Part shown: positions 7,567 to 16,101 of the stretch, in pieces
How positions within the stretch are numbered: the first letter of the stretch is position 1
How the letters are laid out: every line of letters starts with the position of its first letter
Origin: Chloroflexales bacterium ZM16-3
Lineage (GTDB): Bacteria; Chloroflexota; Chloroflexia; Chloroflexales; Chloroflexaceae
Length of the DNA: 64,000 nucleotides
Direction: 5' to 3'
Assembly (NCBI GenBank): GCA_004138175.2
Contig: RYFE02000016.1
Span: 1-64,000, forward strand
Position numbers and translations under genes: made by a program
Notes under the pieces: generated by a model
The model's database searches: none
Told to the model about the DNA's origin: nothing
What the model saw: only the letters and a program-made list of their open reading frames with translations

Positions 7567-8418
7567 ATGCTCCTCCGTGTCGGCTTCACCTTTGTGATCG
7601 AGTCTGGCGCGCCAACCCCGGTGATGTCCATCGTTCGCCCGCGCCAGCTCGACCTCCACCGCCTGATCGACGAGCGCCGGATCACCTCGCCGCAGCTACA
7701 CATCCACACCCATACTGACGGATTTGGCAACCAGGTGTGGCGCTGGACGACGCCCCAGGGCACGATGGAGCTCTCCTACGACGCGATGGTCGAGGTTCTC
7801 GCGACGCCCGACCCGGTCTTCCCCGAGCTGCCCGGAACATTTGTCGATCAGCTGCCGGACGCGGTACTGCCCTTCACGCTGCCCAGCCGCTACTGCCCGT
7901 CGGATCTGGTGCTGAATGACGCGTGGGCCATGTTCGGCGGCGTGCCGGATGGCTGGGCGCGCGTGCAGGCGATCTGCGACTGGACGCACACGAGTATCGC
8001 CTATGGCTACGGCAACAGCACCGCCGCCACCACGGGCTACGACGCCTACCTGAGCCGCAGGGGCGTCTGCCGCGACTTCGCCCACATCGGGGTGATGTTC
8101 TGCCGGGCGATGAACATCCCGGCCCGCTATGTCTACGGCTACCTGCCCGACATCGCGGTGCCCTTCAACCCTGACCCGATGGACTTCCACGCCTGGTTCG
8201 AGGCATATGTCGGCGGGGCGTGGCACACCTTCGACGCCCGCCATAACATGCCACGGATCGGCCGGGTGGTGATCGCCCGCGGCCGTGATGCGGTGGATAC
8301 GGCCATCCTGACCAGCTACGGCGACAGCCAGCTGACTGGCATGTCCGTCTGGGCGGATGAGATCCGCGACGTAGATCGCTTCCGCACGCCTATGTGGGTG
8401 CGCGGGGCGGGGGAATGA
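7567..8418 (+). CDS. Transglutaminase-like cysteine protease (first of pair)
   Basis: A 283-residue protein without signal peptide. The N-terminal 110 residues form the beta domain seen before bacterial transglutaminase cores; the catalytic core follows. The triad is visible: Cys168 in RRGVCRDFAHIG, His208 in MDFHAWFEAY and Asp223 in HTFDARHN. Proteins of this group act as cytoplasmic peptidases or cross-linking enzymes; their substrates are mostly unknown, and in many bacteria they sit beside circularly permuted ATP-grasp and alpha-E proteins, which are absent here. The stop codon overlaps the next gene's start (ATGA at 8415-8418), so the two paralogues are co-translated. The fold is certain, the reaction not. 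Confidence 0.85.
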   Translation: MLLRVGFTFVIESGAPTPVMSIVRPRQLDLHRLIDERRITSPQLHIHTHTDGFGNQVWRWTTPQGTMELSYDAMVEVLATPDPVFPELPGTFVDQLPDAVLPFTLPSRYCPSDLVLNDAWAMFGGVPDGWARVQAICDWTHTSIAYGYGNSTAATTGYDAYLSRRGVCRDFAHIGVMFCRAMNIPARYVYGYLPDIAVPFNPDPMDFHAWFEAYVGGAWHTFDARHNMPRIGRVVIARGRDAVDTAILTSYGDSQLTGMSVWADEIRDVDRFRTPMWVRGAGE

Positions 8419-9320
8419 CCTCGATGCACCACCTGATGACCAGCGCGGCCAGCCAGATCGCCCTGATCGATCACCACGAAGTAGCCTGGAGCGAGGTGCG
8501 TGAGACGCGCTACTGGATGCACCAGCGCTTCGAGTACCACTACCCCGGCGCGATCCGCGACCTGCGCCAGCGGCTGGTGGTGATCCCGCCGGAGCGGTAC
8601 GGCGACCAGCGTCTGTGCGCATATGACCTAAAAATCTCAGCACCTGACGCGGTAACGAGCGCGATCACAGACACCTTTGGCAACCGAGTGTTCACGGTCG
8701 CCATCCCTGAGTTGGCGGGCGACCTGGCCTTCGAGATGCGGCTGGTGGTCGAGCGAGACGTATCCGCCGTGGTGTGGCCCAGGGTGACGGACGGGGATGC
8801 GGCGCGCTACCTGGCGCCCACCCCGCTGACGGTCGCGGATGCCCGAATCGTCGATGCGGCTCGCCACCTGGCCCGCCGACACGCGGGCGCGGAAGAGCTG
8901 GCCGATGCGATTAGCACCTGGGTGTATGGCGCGATGCGCTACGGCTATGGCGCGACGACAGTGAGCACCCCCGCCGCCGAGGCACTGGCGGTCGGAAAGG
9001 GGCTCTGCCAGGACTACGCCCACATCATGCTGGCGATCTGCCGGGCGGCGGGCATTCCGGCGCGCTATGTCTCGGGGCACATGCTTGGCGAGGGCGGCTC
9101 ACACGCCTGGGTCGAGGCGCTGGTGACAACCGCCGGCGGCTACCGCGCGGTCGCCTTCGACCCGACGAACCACCGGCGGATCACGCCGGCCTACATTACC
9201 GTGGCGACTGGCCGCGACTACAGCGATGTGTCTCCCACCTCGGGCAGCTACCGCGCGCCTTACCAGGGCCAGTTCAGCGCCAGCAAGCGCGCGGGCCTGA
9301 CTCATCTGGCCTACCGCTAG
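8415..9320 (+). CDS. Transglutaminase-like cysteine protease (second of pair)
   Basis: A paralogue of the preceding gene, 301 residues from the ATG at 8415. It has the same layout: an N-terminal beta domain (WMHQRFEYHYPGAIRDLRQR, typical of bacterial transglutaminase N domains) followed by the core with Cys in GKGLCQDYAHIMLAICR, His in GGSHAWVEALV and Asp in AFDPTNHRR. Those three blocks fit the family consensus better than in the first copy. The start was chosen because its ATG shares four nucleotides with the upstream stop, the usual sign of translational coupling, and because the protein aligns well from there. The pair may act on the same substrate or form a heteromer; this is inference from the overlap only. 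Confidence 0.87.
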   Translation: MTSMHHLMTSAASQIALIDHHEVAWSEVRETRYWMHQRFEYHYPGAIRDLRQRLVVIPPERYGDQRLCAYDLKISAPDAVTSAITDTFGNRVFTVAIPELAGDLAFEMRLVVERDVSAVVWPRVTDGDAARYLAPTPLTVADARIVDAARHLARRHAGAEELADAISTWVYGAMRYGYGATTVSTPAAEALAVGKGLCQDYAHIMLAICRAAGIPARYVSGHMLGEGGSHAWVEALVTTAGGYRAVAFDPTNHRRITPAYITVATGRDYSDVSPTSGSYRAPYQGQFSASKRAGLTHLAYR

Positions 9321-9355
9321 GACAAGGTTTCAGAAATCCCTCTCGGGTTCCGCGT

Positions 9356-9426
9356 AACGAACGACGAACGACGAATGACCAATGACCAATCACGCCTCGT
9401 CGTTGGTCGTTGGTCGTTCGTCGTTC
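9356..9426. repeat. Inverted heptamer array (GAACGAC/CAACGAC type)
   Basis: The left arm contains units such as ACGACGA and ATGACCA; the right arm is its imperfect reverse complement (GTCGTTGGTCGTTGGTCG). Together they form a long hairpin. A sister copy with the same central AATCACGCC lies at 18961-19032. Confidence 0.85.
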
Positions 9427-9502
9427 ACAGAGAGACCATTTGCCCCCCACAGACGGTACATGCAGTGATGTATGCCGTTTGATGCTTGAAAGGGGGCGCG
9501 TG

Positions 9503-10162
9503 ATGCACGATACTGAGATCTGGTGGCGGCGACCAAGGCTGATCGCGGCCATGGCCTGTGTGGTGGTGGGAGTGGCCGTGCTGCTCGGCGGGCCAGCATT
9601 GCGTAGCTCGCTGGCGCACGCCGAGCCCCCGCCTATCGATGACATGGGGATGTCGCTGTTCGACGATCCGCCCGCCGAGGCCAATCCTCCGCCTGTCGCG
9701 CTCTCACCGGCCGCCCCCGCCGAGCTGATCGTCTATGTGAGCGGGGCCGTGGACGCGCCCGATGTCTACCGGCTGCCGGAGGGGGCGCGGGTGATCGATG
9801 CGGTGCTGGCCGCCGGGGGGCTGCGCGATGACGCCGTCGACGAGGGGGTAAACCTGGCCGCGACCCTGTCCGACGCCCAGCACGTCCATATCCCGCGCCA
9901 AGGAGAGGGCACCCAAGCAACGGGCGAATCCGCCGCTGCATCGGCGGAGCAGGCCAGCTCTGGCGGCCTGATCGACCTGAACCGAGCCAATGCCGTCGAC
10001 CTGGAGGAGCTACCGGGGATCGGCCAGTCCATCGCCGCACGGATCATCGCCTACCGCGAGCAGCAGGGACCCTTTGCATCCGTCGATGACCTGACCAATG
10101 TCACCGGGGTGGGCGATGCGCTGCTCGCCAAGATCAGCCCGCTGGTGACGGTGGGGCCGTAG
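9503..10162 (+). CDS. comEA: ComEA-like DNA-binding protein (SLBB + helix-hairpin-helix)
   Basis: A 219-residue membrane-anchored protein. After a short cytoplasmic start comes one membrane segment (AAMACVVVGVAVLLGG), a Pro-rich spacer, an SLBB-type domain (ELIVYVSGAVDAPDVYRLP to VHIPR) and a C-terminal pair of helix-hairpin-helix motifs (IDLNRANAVDLEELPGIGQ, then PFASVDDLTNVTGVGDALL). This order is that of ComEA, which binds incoming DNA outside the membrane during natural transformation. No other competence gene is near, so the role is inferred from architecture. The ATG at 9503 has AGGGGG six nt upstream; an ATG at 9482 is possible. The Thr/Gly/Ala/Ser linker before the HhH part is longer than usual. 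Confidence 0.85.
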   Translation: MHDTEIWWRRPRLIAAMACVVVGVAVLLGGPALRSSLAHAEPPPIDDMGMSLFDDPPAEANPPPVALSPAAPAELIVYVSGAVDAPDVYRLPEGARVIDAVLAAGGLRDDAVDEGVNLAATLSDAQHVHIPRQGEGTQATGESAAASAEQASSGGLIDLNRANAVDLEELPGIGQSIAARIIAYREQQGPFASVDDLTNVTGVGDALLAKISPLVTVGP

Positions 10163-10170
10163 GAATCGTA

Positions 10171-10219
10171 GATTGTAGATTGGGACAAAATCTGCAATCT
10201 GCAATCTGCAATCTGCAAT
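10171..10219. repeat. Heptamer array, TCTGCAA x4 with inverted arm
   Basis: Four consecutive TCTGCAA units (10191-10218) are preceded by GATTGTAGATTG (10171-10182), which is close to their reverse complement. The same heptamer type returns at 58041-58082 before argC. Confidence 0.85.
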
Positions 10220-10231
10220 CCAGGAGAGTGT

Positions 10232-11656
10232 ATGCGCCAGACCAAGATCGTCGCCACGCTGGGGCCGTCCACCAACACGCCGGAGCGGATTCTCGGCCTG
10301 ATCATGGCCGGGATGAACGTCACCCGCCTGAACTTCTCGCACGGGACGCACGCCGACCACGCCGCCCACATCGCGATGGTGCGCCGGGCGGCGGCCGAGA
10401 GCGGCAGACACGTTGCCATCCTCCAGGATCTCCAGGGGCCGAAGATTCGCACCGGCTCGCTGGAGGATGGGCGTCCGGTGGATCTGGTAGCCGGCGCACG
10501 CTTTGTGATCACGATCGAGCCGGTGATCGGCACAGGCGAGCGGGTCAGCACGACCTACCAGTCGCTCCCGCGCGACGTGCGCCCGCGCGACCGCATCCTG
10601 CTCTCGGACGGGCTGATTGAGCTGAATGTGATCAGCCACAGCGATACTGAGGTGCAGACAGAGGTGGTGCATGGCGGGCGGCTGAAGGAGCACCAGGGGA
10701 TCAACCTGCCCGGCGTGCGGGTGAGCGCGCCGGCTGCCACCGAGAAGGATTTTGTGGACCTGGCCTTCGGCCTGGAGCAGGACGTGGACTATGTGGCGCT
10801 GTCCTTCGTGCGCCAGGCCAGCGATATTGTGCAGGTCAAGGATATTATTCGGAAGGCCGGCAAGACCACGCCGGTAGTGGCGAAGATCGAGCGGCCCGAG
10901 GCGCTGGATGTGCTGCCAGAGATCCTGGCCGTCACCGACGTGATCATGGTGGCCCGCGGCGACCTGGGCGTGGAGATGCCACCCGAGCGGGTGCCGCTGG
11001 TGCAGAAACAGATCATCGACGCGGCGAACCGCGCGCTGATCCCGGTGATCACCGCCACGCAGATGCTGGAGTCGATGATCCAGAACCCCCGCCCCACCCG
11101 CGCCGAGGCCAGCGATGTGGCGAACGCGATTATCGACGGCACCGATGCGGTAATGCTCAGTGGCGAGACGGCCGCCGGCAGCTACCCGATCGAGGCGGTG
11201 CAGATGATGGCCCTGATCGCCGACGCGATCGAGGTGAGCGGGCGCTATGCGAACCATAACGCCGCGCCGCGCTGGGCGCTGCCCGAGGTGCAGAGCACCC
11301 CGCGCGCCATTGCCGCCGCCGCCTGTACCATCGCCCAGTCGCTGCCGGTGCGGGCGATCATCGTGCTCACCCAGAGCGGCTCCAGCGCCCGCCTCGTCTC
11401 GCACTACCGCCCGAATGTCCCGATCATCGCCTTCTGCCCCACCGCCGAGAGCTGTCTGCGCACCAGCCTCTACTGGGGGGTGACGCCGCTCTTAATCGAG
11501 ACCCACGACCGGCTTGATGAGATCGAGAAGCGCATCCAGCGCACGCTGCGCGAGCGTGGGTTTGTGCAGCGCGGCGATCTCGTGGTGCTGACCGGCGGCC
11601 ACCCGATCTATCGCTACGGGCCGACGAACTTCCTCAAGGTGATGCAGATCGAGTGA
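10232..11656 (+). CDS. pyk: Pyruvate kinase
   Basis: A 474-residue cytoplasmic enzyme converting phosphoenolpyruvate and ADP to pyruvate and ATP. Conserved blocks appear in order: RQTKIVATLGPSTNTPE, MNVTRLNFSHGTHADH, LQDLQGPKIRTG, the B-domain, DYVALSFVRQASDI, the active-site region VVAKIERPEALD with the catalytic Lys, MVARGDLGVEMPPE, ATQMLESMIQNPRPTRAE and LSGETAAGSYP. The C-terminal regulatory domain is complete and there is no extra PEP-utiliser domain. AGGAG lies 5 nt before the ATG. The gene stands alone, followed by a strong inverted repeat. The identification is secure. Confidence 0.96.
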   Translation: MRQTKIVATLGPSTNTPERILGLIMAGMNVTRLNFSHGTHADHAAHIAMVRRAAAESGRHVAILQDLQGPKIRTGSLEDGRPVDLVAGARFVITIEPVIGTGERVSTTYQSLPRDVRPRDRILLSDGLIELNVISHSDTEVQTEVVHGGRLKEHQGINLPGVRVSAPAATEKDFVDLAFGLEQDVDYVALSFVRQASDIVQVKDIIRKAGKTTPVVAKIERPEALDVLPEILAVTDVIMVARGDLGVEMPPERVPLVQKQIIDAANRALIPVITATQMLESMIQNPRPTRAEASDVANAIIDGTDAVMLSGETAAGSYPIEAVQMMALIADAIEVSGRYANHNAAPRWALPEVQSTPRAIAAAACTIAQSLPVRAIIVLTQSGSSARLVSHYRPNVPIIAFCPTAESCLRTSLYWGVTPLLIETHDRLDEIEKRIQRTLRERGFVQRGDLVVLTGGHPIYRYGPTNFLKVMQIE

Positions 11657-11695
11657 GGCGCGACTGCCTTACGGCACTACCGCAAAACTCGCCAT

Positions 11696-11768
11696 GTCAC
11701 GCTGAGTGCAGCGAAGCGTCCCGGCAGTCCATACCACGGCAGGGACGCTTCGCTGCGCTCAGCGTGAC
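11696..11768. terminator. Inverted repeat behind pyk
   Basis: Arms of 27 nt (GTCACGCTGAGTGCAGCGAA.. and its reverse complement with one difference) flank a 19-nt loop. The position fits a terminator for pyk; the sequence resembles a widespread intergenic repeat type. Confidence 0.65.
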
Positions 11769-11809
11769 AGGAGGCCGGAATACTTCAAAAGATCCGCCTC
11801 CCTGACAGT

Positions 11810-11850
11810 ATTGCACAACATGACTTATTGATATTGAACAGTTGATTGTG
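11810..11850 (+). repeat. 41-nt direct repeat, copy 1
   Basis: It aligns without gaps to 11916-11956, with 32 of 41 positions equal. Both copies begin ATTGCACAA, contain GACTTATT and AACAGTT, and end ATTGTG. The starts are 106 nt apart, about ten helical turns. Confidence 0.75.
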
Positions 11851-11915
11851 CTGAGACACTCTTGCTCTTACGCTGGTTTTGTACATCTTGTCCCGTGATG
11901 GGCGATAATGTCATC

Positions 11916-11956
11916 ATTGCACAAAGCGACTTATTCATGCCAAACAGTTAATTGTG
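11916..11956 (+). repeat. 41-nt direct repeat, copy 2
   Basis: Partner of 11810-11850. A third AACAGTT stands at 12021-12027, closer to the promoter, also followed by AAC. Candidate binding sites for a regulator of the downstream promoter. Confidence 0.75.
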
Positions 11957-12061
11957 AGAAATTTCTCGTACATCTGATAGAATTTCGCTTATATCTAAGC
12001 CTCTTTCTTACTGAAAACACAACAGTTAACAAAGCTTAACTTAGAAAACGTCAAAAAAATA

Positions 12062-12090
12062 TTGCTATATCACGTGTGTAATGCTATACT
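12062..12090 (+). promoter_or_regulatory. Probable nif promoter (sigma-70 type, extended -10)
   Basis: TTGCTA (12062-12067), a 17-nt spacer and TATACT (12085-12090) preceded by TG-C give a near-ideal vegetative promoter on the plus strand. Transcription from about 12097 would give nifH a leader of roughly 650 nt. No sigma-54 (-24/-12) promoter or NifA-type TGT-N10-ACA site was found. Confidence 0.6.
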
Positions 12091-12379
12091 CACGGCATAC
12101 CCAGTTAGGAACACACGAATACTAATACCGGCGTTGGTAGAGGAACACGGTGTCTCTATCATTGGTTGGTTCCCCTAGTCTACGTGGCTATCATAATAGG
12201 CGTATCCCCTCAGTGTTGTACCCCCTGCAGTGACGCAGCTGGCCCATCCGTCTGTGCATAGAACTATCATCATCTGAGCCCATGAAGGCGCATCTGTAGC
12301 ACTGGCACTGTTGCAGTTATGTACATCTTGGGAGCTGGCTACTGTGTAGCCCAGGATCGATGCACAGACACAAGAAGGT

Positions 12380-12549
12380 CCCTCGCCGCTGGCACCGGCG
12401 GGGGACCCAGGCAACGGCGGCGTGAGCGCCGATGCGGTGACATCATAACACAGTGTCCCCGCCCCGCTTCACGCCGCCCTCTACTCGAAACGCCCTCATC
12501 CGCTGGCACCGGAGTGGGCAGTTCGCAGCGGCGGCGTGAGCGTCGGTGC
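12380..12549 (+). ncRNA. Duplicated potential hairpin element in the nif leader
   Basis: Two 49-nt copies start at 12387 and 12501. In both, CGCTGGCACCGG is followed by 16 unlike bases and then CGGCGGCGTGAGCG. Each copy can fold into a hairpin with loop CTGGCAC; the stem pair next to it changes from GCCG/CGGC to TCCG/CGGA, keeping pairing. A second small hairpin has loop GCGTGAG, with one C-to-T change that preserves a G-U pair. Between the copies, TCACGCCGCC (12469-12478) is complementary to GGCGGCGTGA of either copy, so alternative pairing is possible. I do not recognise a known riboswitch class. It may be an RNA element or only a DNA repeat. Confidence 0.4.
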
Positions 12550-12627
12550 ATCCTGTTTCAGCGCGTCTGAGCGCGCATGCACCTGCTCTGCTGCCGCCTC
12601 CACCCTAAGGAGCGCGGCTATTTGTGA

Positions 12628-13566
<939 letters not shown>

Positions 13567-13583
13567 GCTGCGGCAATCTGAAA

Positions 13584-13641
13584 GTAAGGGGCACAGCAGC
13601 GCGACGCTGCTGCGCCCTTACAGGAACGGCGATGCCGTTCC
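13584..13641 (+). terminator. Two hairpins between nifH and nifB
   Basis: The first stem is at 13584-13621 (GTAAGGGGCACAGCAGC against GCTGCTGCGCCCTTAC, one bulge). The second is at 13623-13641, GGAACGGC and GCCGTTCC around a 3-nt loop. No T-run follows. They may be processing or partial termination signals that raise nifH over nifBDK. Confidence 0.5.
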
Positions 13642-13667
13642 CGCACCCTACCGAAAGAGGTGATTTC

Positions 13668-14582
13668 ATGGAAGCTCCAGCCCCCCAGGAATGTAAGGGC
13701 TCCTGCACGCCCAAGGTCGATGTCAGTACGCATCCGTGCTACAGCCCTGCTGCACACTTTCGCTATGGGCGCATCCACGTCCCGGTCGCGCCACGCTGTA
13801 ACATCCAGTGCAACTACTGCATTCGCAAGTTTGCCTGCCCCAACGAGAACCGGCCCGGGGTGACGATGCGAGTTGTCTCGCCTGATGAGGCGATGGGCAC
13901 GATCCGCCAGGCTGTTACCCGCGACCCGCGCCTGCGTGTGCTGGGTGTCGCCGGGCCAGGCGACGCGCTGGCCAATGATGCGACGCTGGCCACCTTTCAG
14001 CAGGCGAAGGATGAGTTCCCCCAGCTCACCCGCTGTATCTCGACCAACGGCCTGCTGCTGCCCGACCGCATCGACGAGATTGAGCGCGCCGGTATCACCA
14101 CCCTGACGATCACGATCAATGCGGTTGACCCGGCGATCGGCGAGCAGATCTACTCGCACGTGCGCTACCAGGGCAGGACGTACCGTGGGCGTGAGGCCGC
14201 CGAGCTGCTGCTGCGTAACCAGCTGGCTGGCCTGCGCGAGGCGGATCTGCGCGGCATGCTGGTGAAGGTGAACTCGGTGCTCATCCCCGGCGTGAATGAC
14301 CAGCACATGATCGATGTGGCCCGCGTGGTGCGGGATCACGGAGCCTACATTCAGAACATCATCCCCATGCTGCCGCTGGCCAAGTTCGCCCACCTGGAAG
14401 AGCCCTCAACCGAGATGGTCAACCAGGTGCGCAAAGAGTGCGGCGAGGTGATCAAGCAGTTCCTCAACTGCCAGCGCTGCCGCGCCGATGCGATTGGCGT
14501 GCCCGGTGAAGAGGGCTGCGGCACCCCGGCCACGCCCGAGAAGGTCTGCGTGCCGAAGTTCCTCGCTAAGGGTGTGCTGTAG
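13668..14582 (+). CDS. nifB: FeMo-cofactor biosynthesis protein NifB (short form)
   Basis: A 304-residue radical-SAM enzyme that builds the NifB-co precursor of the FeMo cofactor. The SAM cluster motif C-x3-C-x2-C is Cys44/48/51 in APRCNIQCNYCIRKFACP, preceded by the typical HPCYSPAAHFRYGRIHVP and followed by NENRPGV. Further NifB marks are VAGPGDALAN, CISTNGLLLPD, KVNSVLIPGVND and QRCRADAIGVPGEEGC. The NifX-like C-terminal domain of proteobacterial NifB is missing, as in archaeal and Roseiflexus-type proteins. AGAGGTGAT precedes the ATG at 13668. The gene lies between nifH and nifD, an order reported for Chloroflexales. Identification is secure. Confidence 0.95.
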   Translation: MEAPAPQECKGSCTPKVDVSTHPCYSPAAHFRYGRIHVPVAPRCNIQCNYCIRKFACPNENRPGVTMRVVSPDEAMGTIRQAVTRDPRLRVLGVAGPGDALANDATLATFQQAKDEFPQLTRCISTNGLLLPDRIDEIERAGITTLTITINAVDPAIGEQIYSHVRYQGRTYRGREAAELLLRNQLAGLREADLRGMLVKVNSVLIPGVNDQHMIDVARVVRDHGAYIQNIIPMLPLAKFAHLEEPSTEMVNQVRKECGEVIKQFLNCQRCRADAIGVPGEEGCGTPATPEKVCVPKFLAKGVL

Positions 14583-14590
14583 GAGCGCGG

Positions 14591-14618
14591 GTAGGGGCGC
14601 ATCGCGATGCGCCCCTAC
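14591..14618. repeat. Perfect 28-nt palindrome between nifB and nifD
   Basis: GTAGGGGCGCATCG and its exact reverse complement without spacer. It belongs to the same family as 5020-5047 and 56815-56842; here it lies inside an operon, so it is unlikely to be a complete terminator. Confidence 0.75.
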
Positions 14619-14661
14619 GGATACCACATTATAAGATCTACCTTCCACAGGAGATATGACG

Positions 14662-16101
14662 ATGGAACTAAAGAGTAGTACGACCATCCCCGAGCGCGCG
14701 CAGCATATCGCGCTGAAGGTTGAGGGTGGGAAGTGCCAGCGTGGCGATGGTGCCGGCTGCGCGATTGTCAGCAATTCGGCCACGACCCCCGGCGATATGA
14801 CGGAGCGCGGCTGTACCTACGCGGGCTGCCGCGGCGTGGTCGGCGGCCCGGTCAAGGACGTCATCCAGCTCACCCACGGCCCGATTGGCTGCGCCTTCTT
14901 CTCGTGGGGCTACCGGCCGCACCTCGCCGATAGCGACTTCCACATGAAGTACACCTTCGTGTCGGATATGAACGAGACCAACATCGTCTTCGGCGGCGAG
15001 AAGAAGCTGCTCCAGTCGATCATCGAGGCCAGCCGCGAGTTCCCCGAGGCGAAGGGTGTCTTCGTCTACAACACCTGCTCGACGGCCCTGATCGGCGACG
15101 ATGGCCGCGATGTGGCCAAGCAGGCCGAGGCGCTGATCGGCAAGCCGGTGGTCTTCTTCGAGTGCGAGGGCTTCAAGGGCGTCAGCCAGTCGGCCGGCCA
15201 CCACGTTGGCAACGAGACGATCTTCCGCCAGCTGGTCGGCTCGGTCGAGCCCGAGGGCGACTTCAGCCGCACGATCAACATCGTCGGCGACTACAACATC
15301 AAGAACGACATCCGCACCTTCGAGTATATGTTCGAGGCGATCGGCCTGCGGATCATCACCCGCTTCACCGGCAACGTCGGCGTGGACGACCTGAAGATCA
15401 TGCACAAGGCGTCGCTCAACGTCGTCCACTGCCAGCGCTCGGCCACCTACATCGCCGACATGATGGAAGAGAAGTACGGCACGCCCTACATCAACGTGAC
15501 CCTCTGGGGCATGAAGCATATGGCCCAGGCGCTGCGCGATACGGCTGCCTTCTTCGGCCTGGAGGCCGAGGCTGAGGCGGTGATCGAGCAGGAGCTGGCC
15601 AAGATCAAGCCCAAGATCGACTACTACCGCGAGCGCCTCCAGGGCAAGAAGGTCTTCATCTACCAGGGTGGGCCGCGGGTCTGGCACTGGATCGAGCTGC
15701 TGCGCGAGCTGGGCATGGAGACGCAGACCGCCGCCACCACCTTCGGGCACGAGGACGACTACGAGAAGATCTTCGAGCAGATCGAAGAGGGCGGGATGAT
15801 GATCGACAACCCGAACGTCCCTGAGATCGAGGAGATTCTCACGCGGCGTCGGCCCGACCTGTTCATCTCGGGTAACAAGGAGAAGTACCTGGCCTACAAG
15901 CTCGGCGTGCCCTTTGTGAACGGCCACACCTACGACACCGGCCCCTACGCTGGCTTCAGCGGCATGGTCAACTTCGCCCGCGATATCGACAAGGCCATCA
16001 ACGCCCCGATCTGGAAGACCCTGCACAAGAAGGCCCGGCCCGCCCCGGCGACCCACCACTCGTCACATGGTTTCGCGCACGGCTTTGAGGAGGGTGAATA
16101 A
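14662..16101 (+). CDS. nifD: Nitrogenase MoFe protein alpha chain
   Basis: A 479-residue subunit carrying the FeMo cofactor, where N2 is reduced. Expected ligands are visible: P-cluster cysteines Cys51 (TERGCTYAGC), Cys77 (GPIGCAFFSW) and Cys139 (YNTCSTALIG); cofactor ligands Cys257 (VVHCQRSATYI) and His422 (NGHTYDTGPYAGF); and the second-shell residues Gln176 and His180 (GVSQSAGHH) and Arg339 (YQGGPRV). Unusual features are Gly-Gly-Pro where most have Trp-Gly-Pro after GVV, and WGYRPH in the Arg96 loop. The ATG at 14662 has AGGAG 8 nt upstream, while the ATG two codons earlier (14656) is too close. It abuts nifK without a gap. It is divergent but complete in active-site residues. Confidence 0.94.
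   Translation: MELKSSTTIPERAQHIALKVEGGKCQRGDGAGCAIVSNSATTPGDMTERGCTYAGCRGVVGGPVKDVIQLTHGPIGCAFFSWGYRPHLADSDFHMKYTFVSDMNETNIVFGGEKKLLQSIIEASREFPEAKGVFVYNTCSTALIGDDGRDVAKQAEALIGKPVVFFECEGFKGVSQSAGHHVGNETIFRQLVGSVEPEGDFSRTINIVGDYNIKNDIRTFEYMFEAIGLRIITRFTGNVGVDDLKIMHKASLNVVHCQRSATYIADMMEEKYGTPYINVTLWGMKHMAQALRDTAAFFGLEAEAEAVIEQELAKIKPKIDYYRERLQGKKVFIYQGGPRVWHWIELLRELGMETQTAATTFGHEDDYEKIFEQIEEGGMMIDNPNVPEIEEILTRRRPDLFISGNKEKYLAYKLGVPFVNGHTYDTGPYAGFSGMVNFARDIDKAINAPIWKTLHKKARPAPATHHSSHGFAHGFEEGE

Noticed and set aside
10010-11404. 464-residue open frame antisense to pyruvate kinase
   Set aside because: Same type of GC shadow, with Arg/His-rich low-complexity sequence.
12175-12414. Minus-strand 79-residue reading frame upstream of nifH
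   Set aside because: Starts at a TTG within the repeated element, has no ribosome binding site and resembles no protein I know; considered chance, though a small Cys-containing peptide cannot be wholly excluded.
12501-12520. TGGCAC in the nif leader as a sigma-54 (-24/-12) promoter
   Set aside because: The TTGC part at the right distance is missing in both copies; the GC dinucleotide is one base too far, and no NifA site is present.
14668-16059. 463-residue open frame antisense to nifD
   Set aside because: Shadow of the nifD reading frame in GC-rich DNA; His/Leu/Val/Asp-biased composition with no domain.
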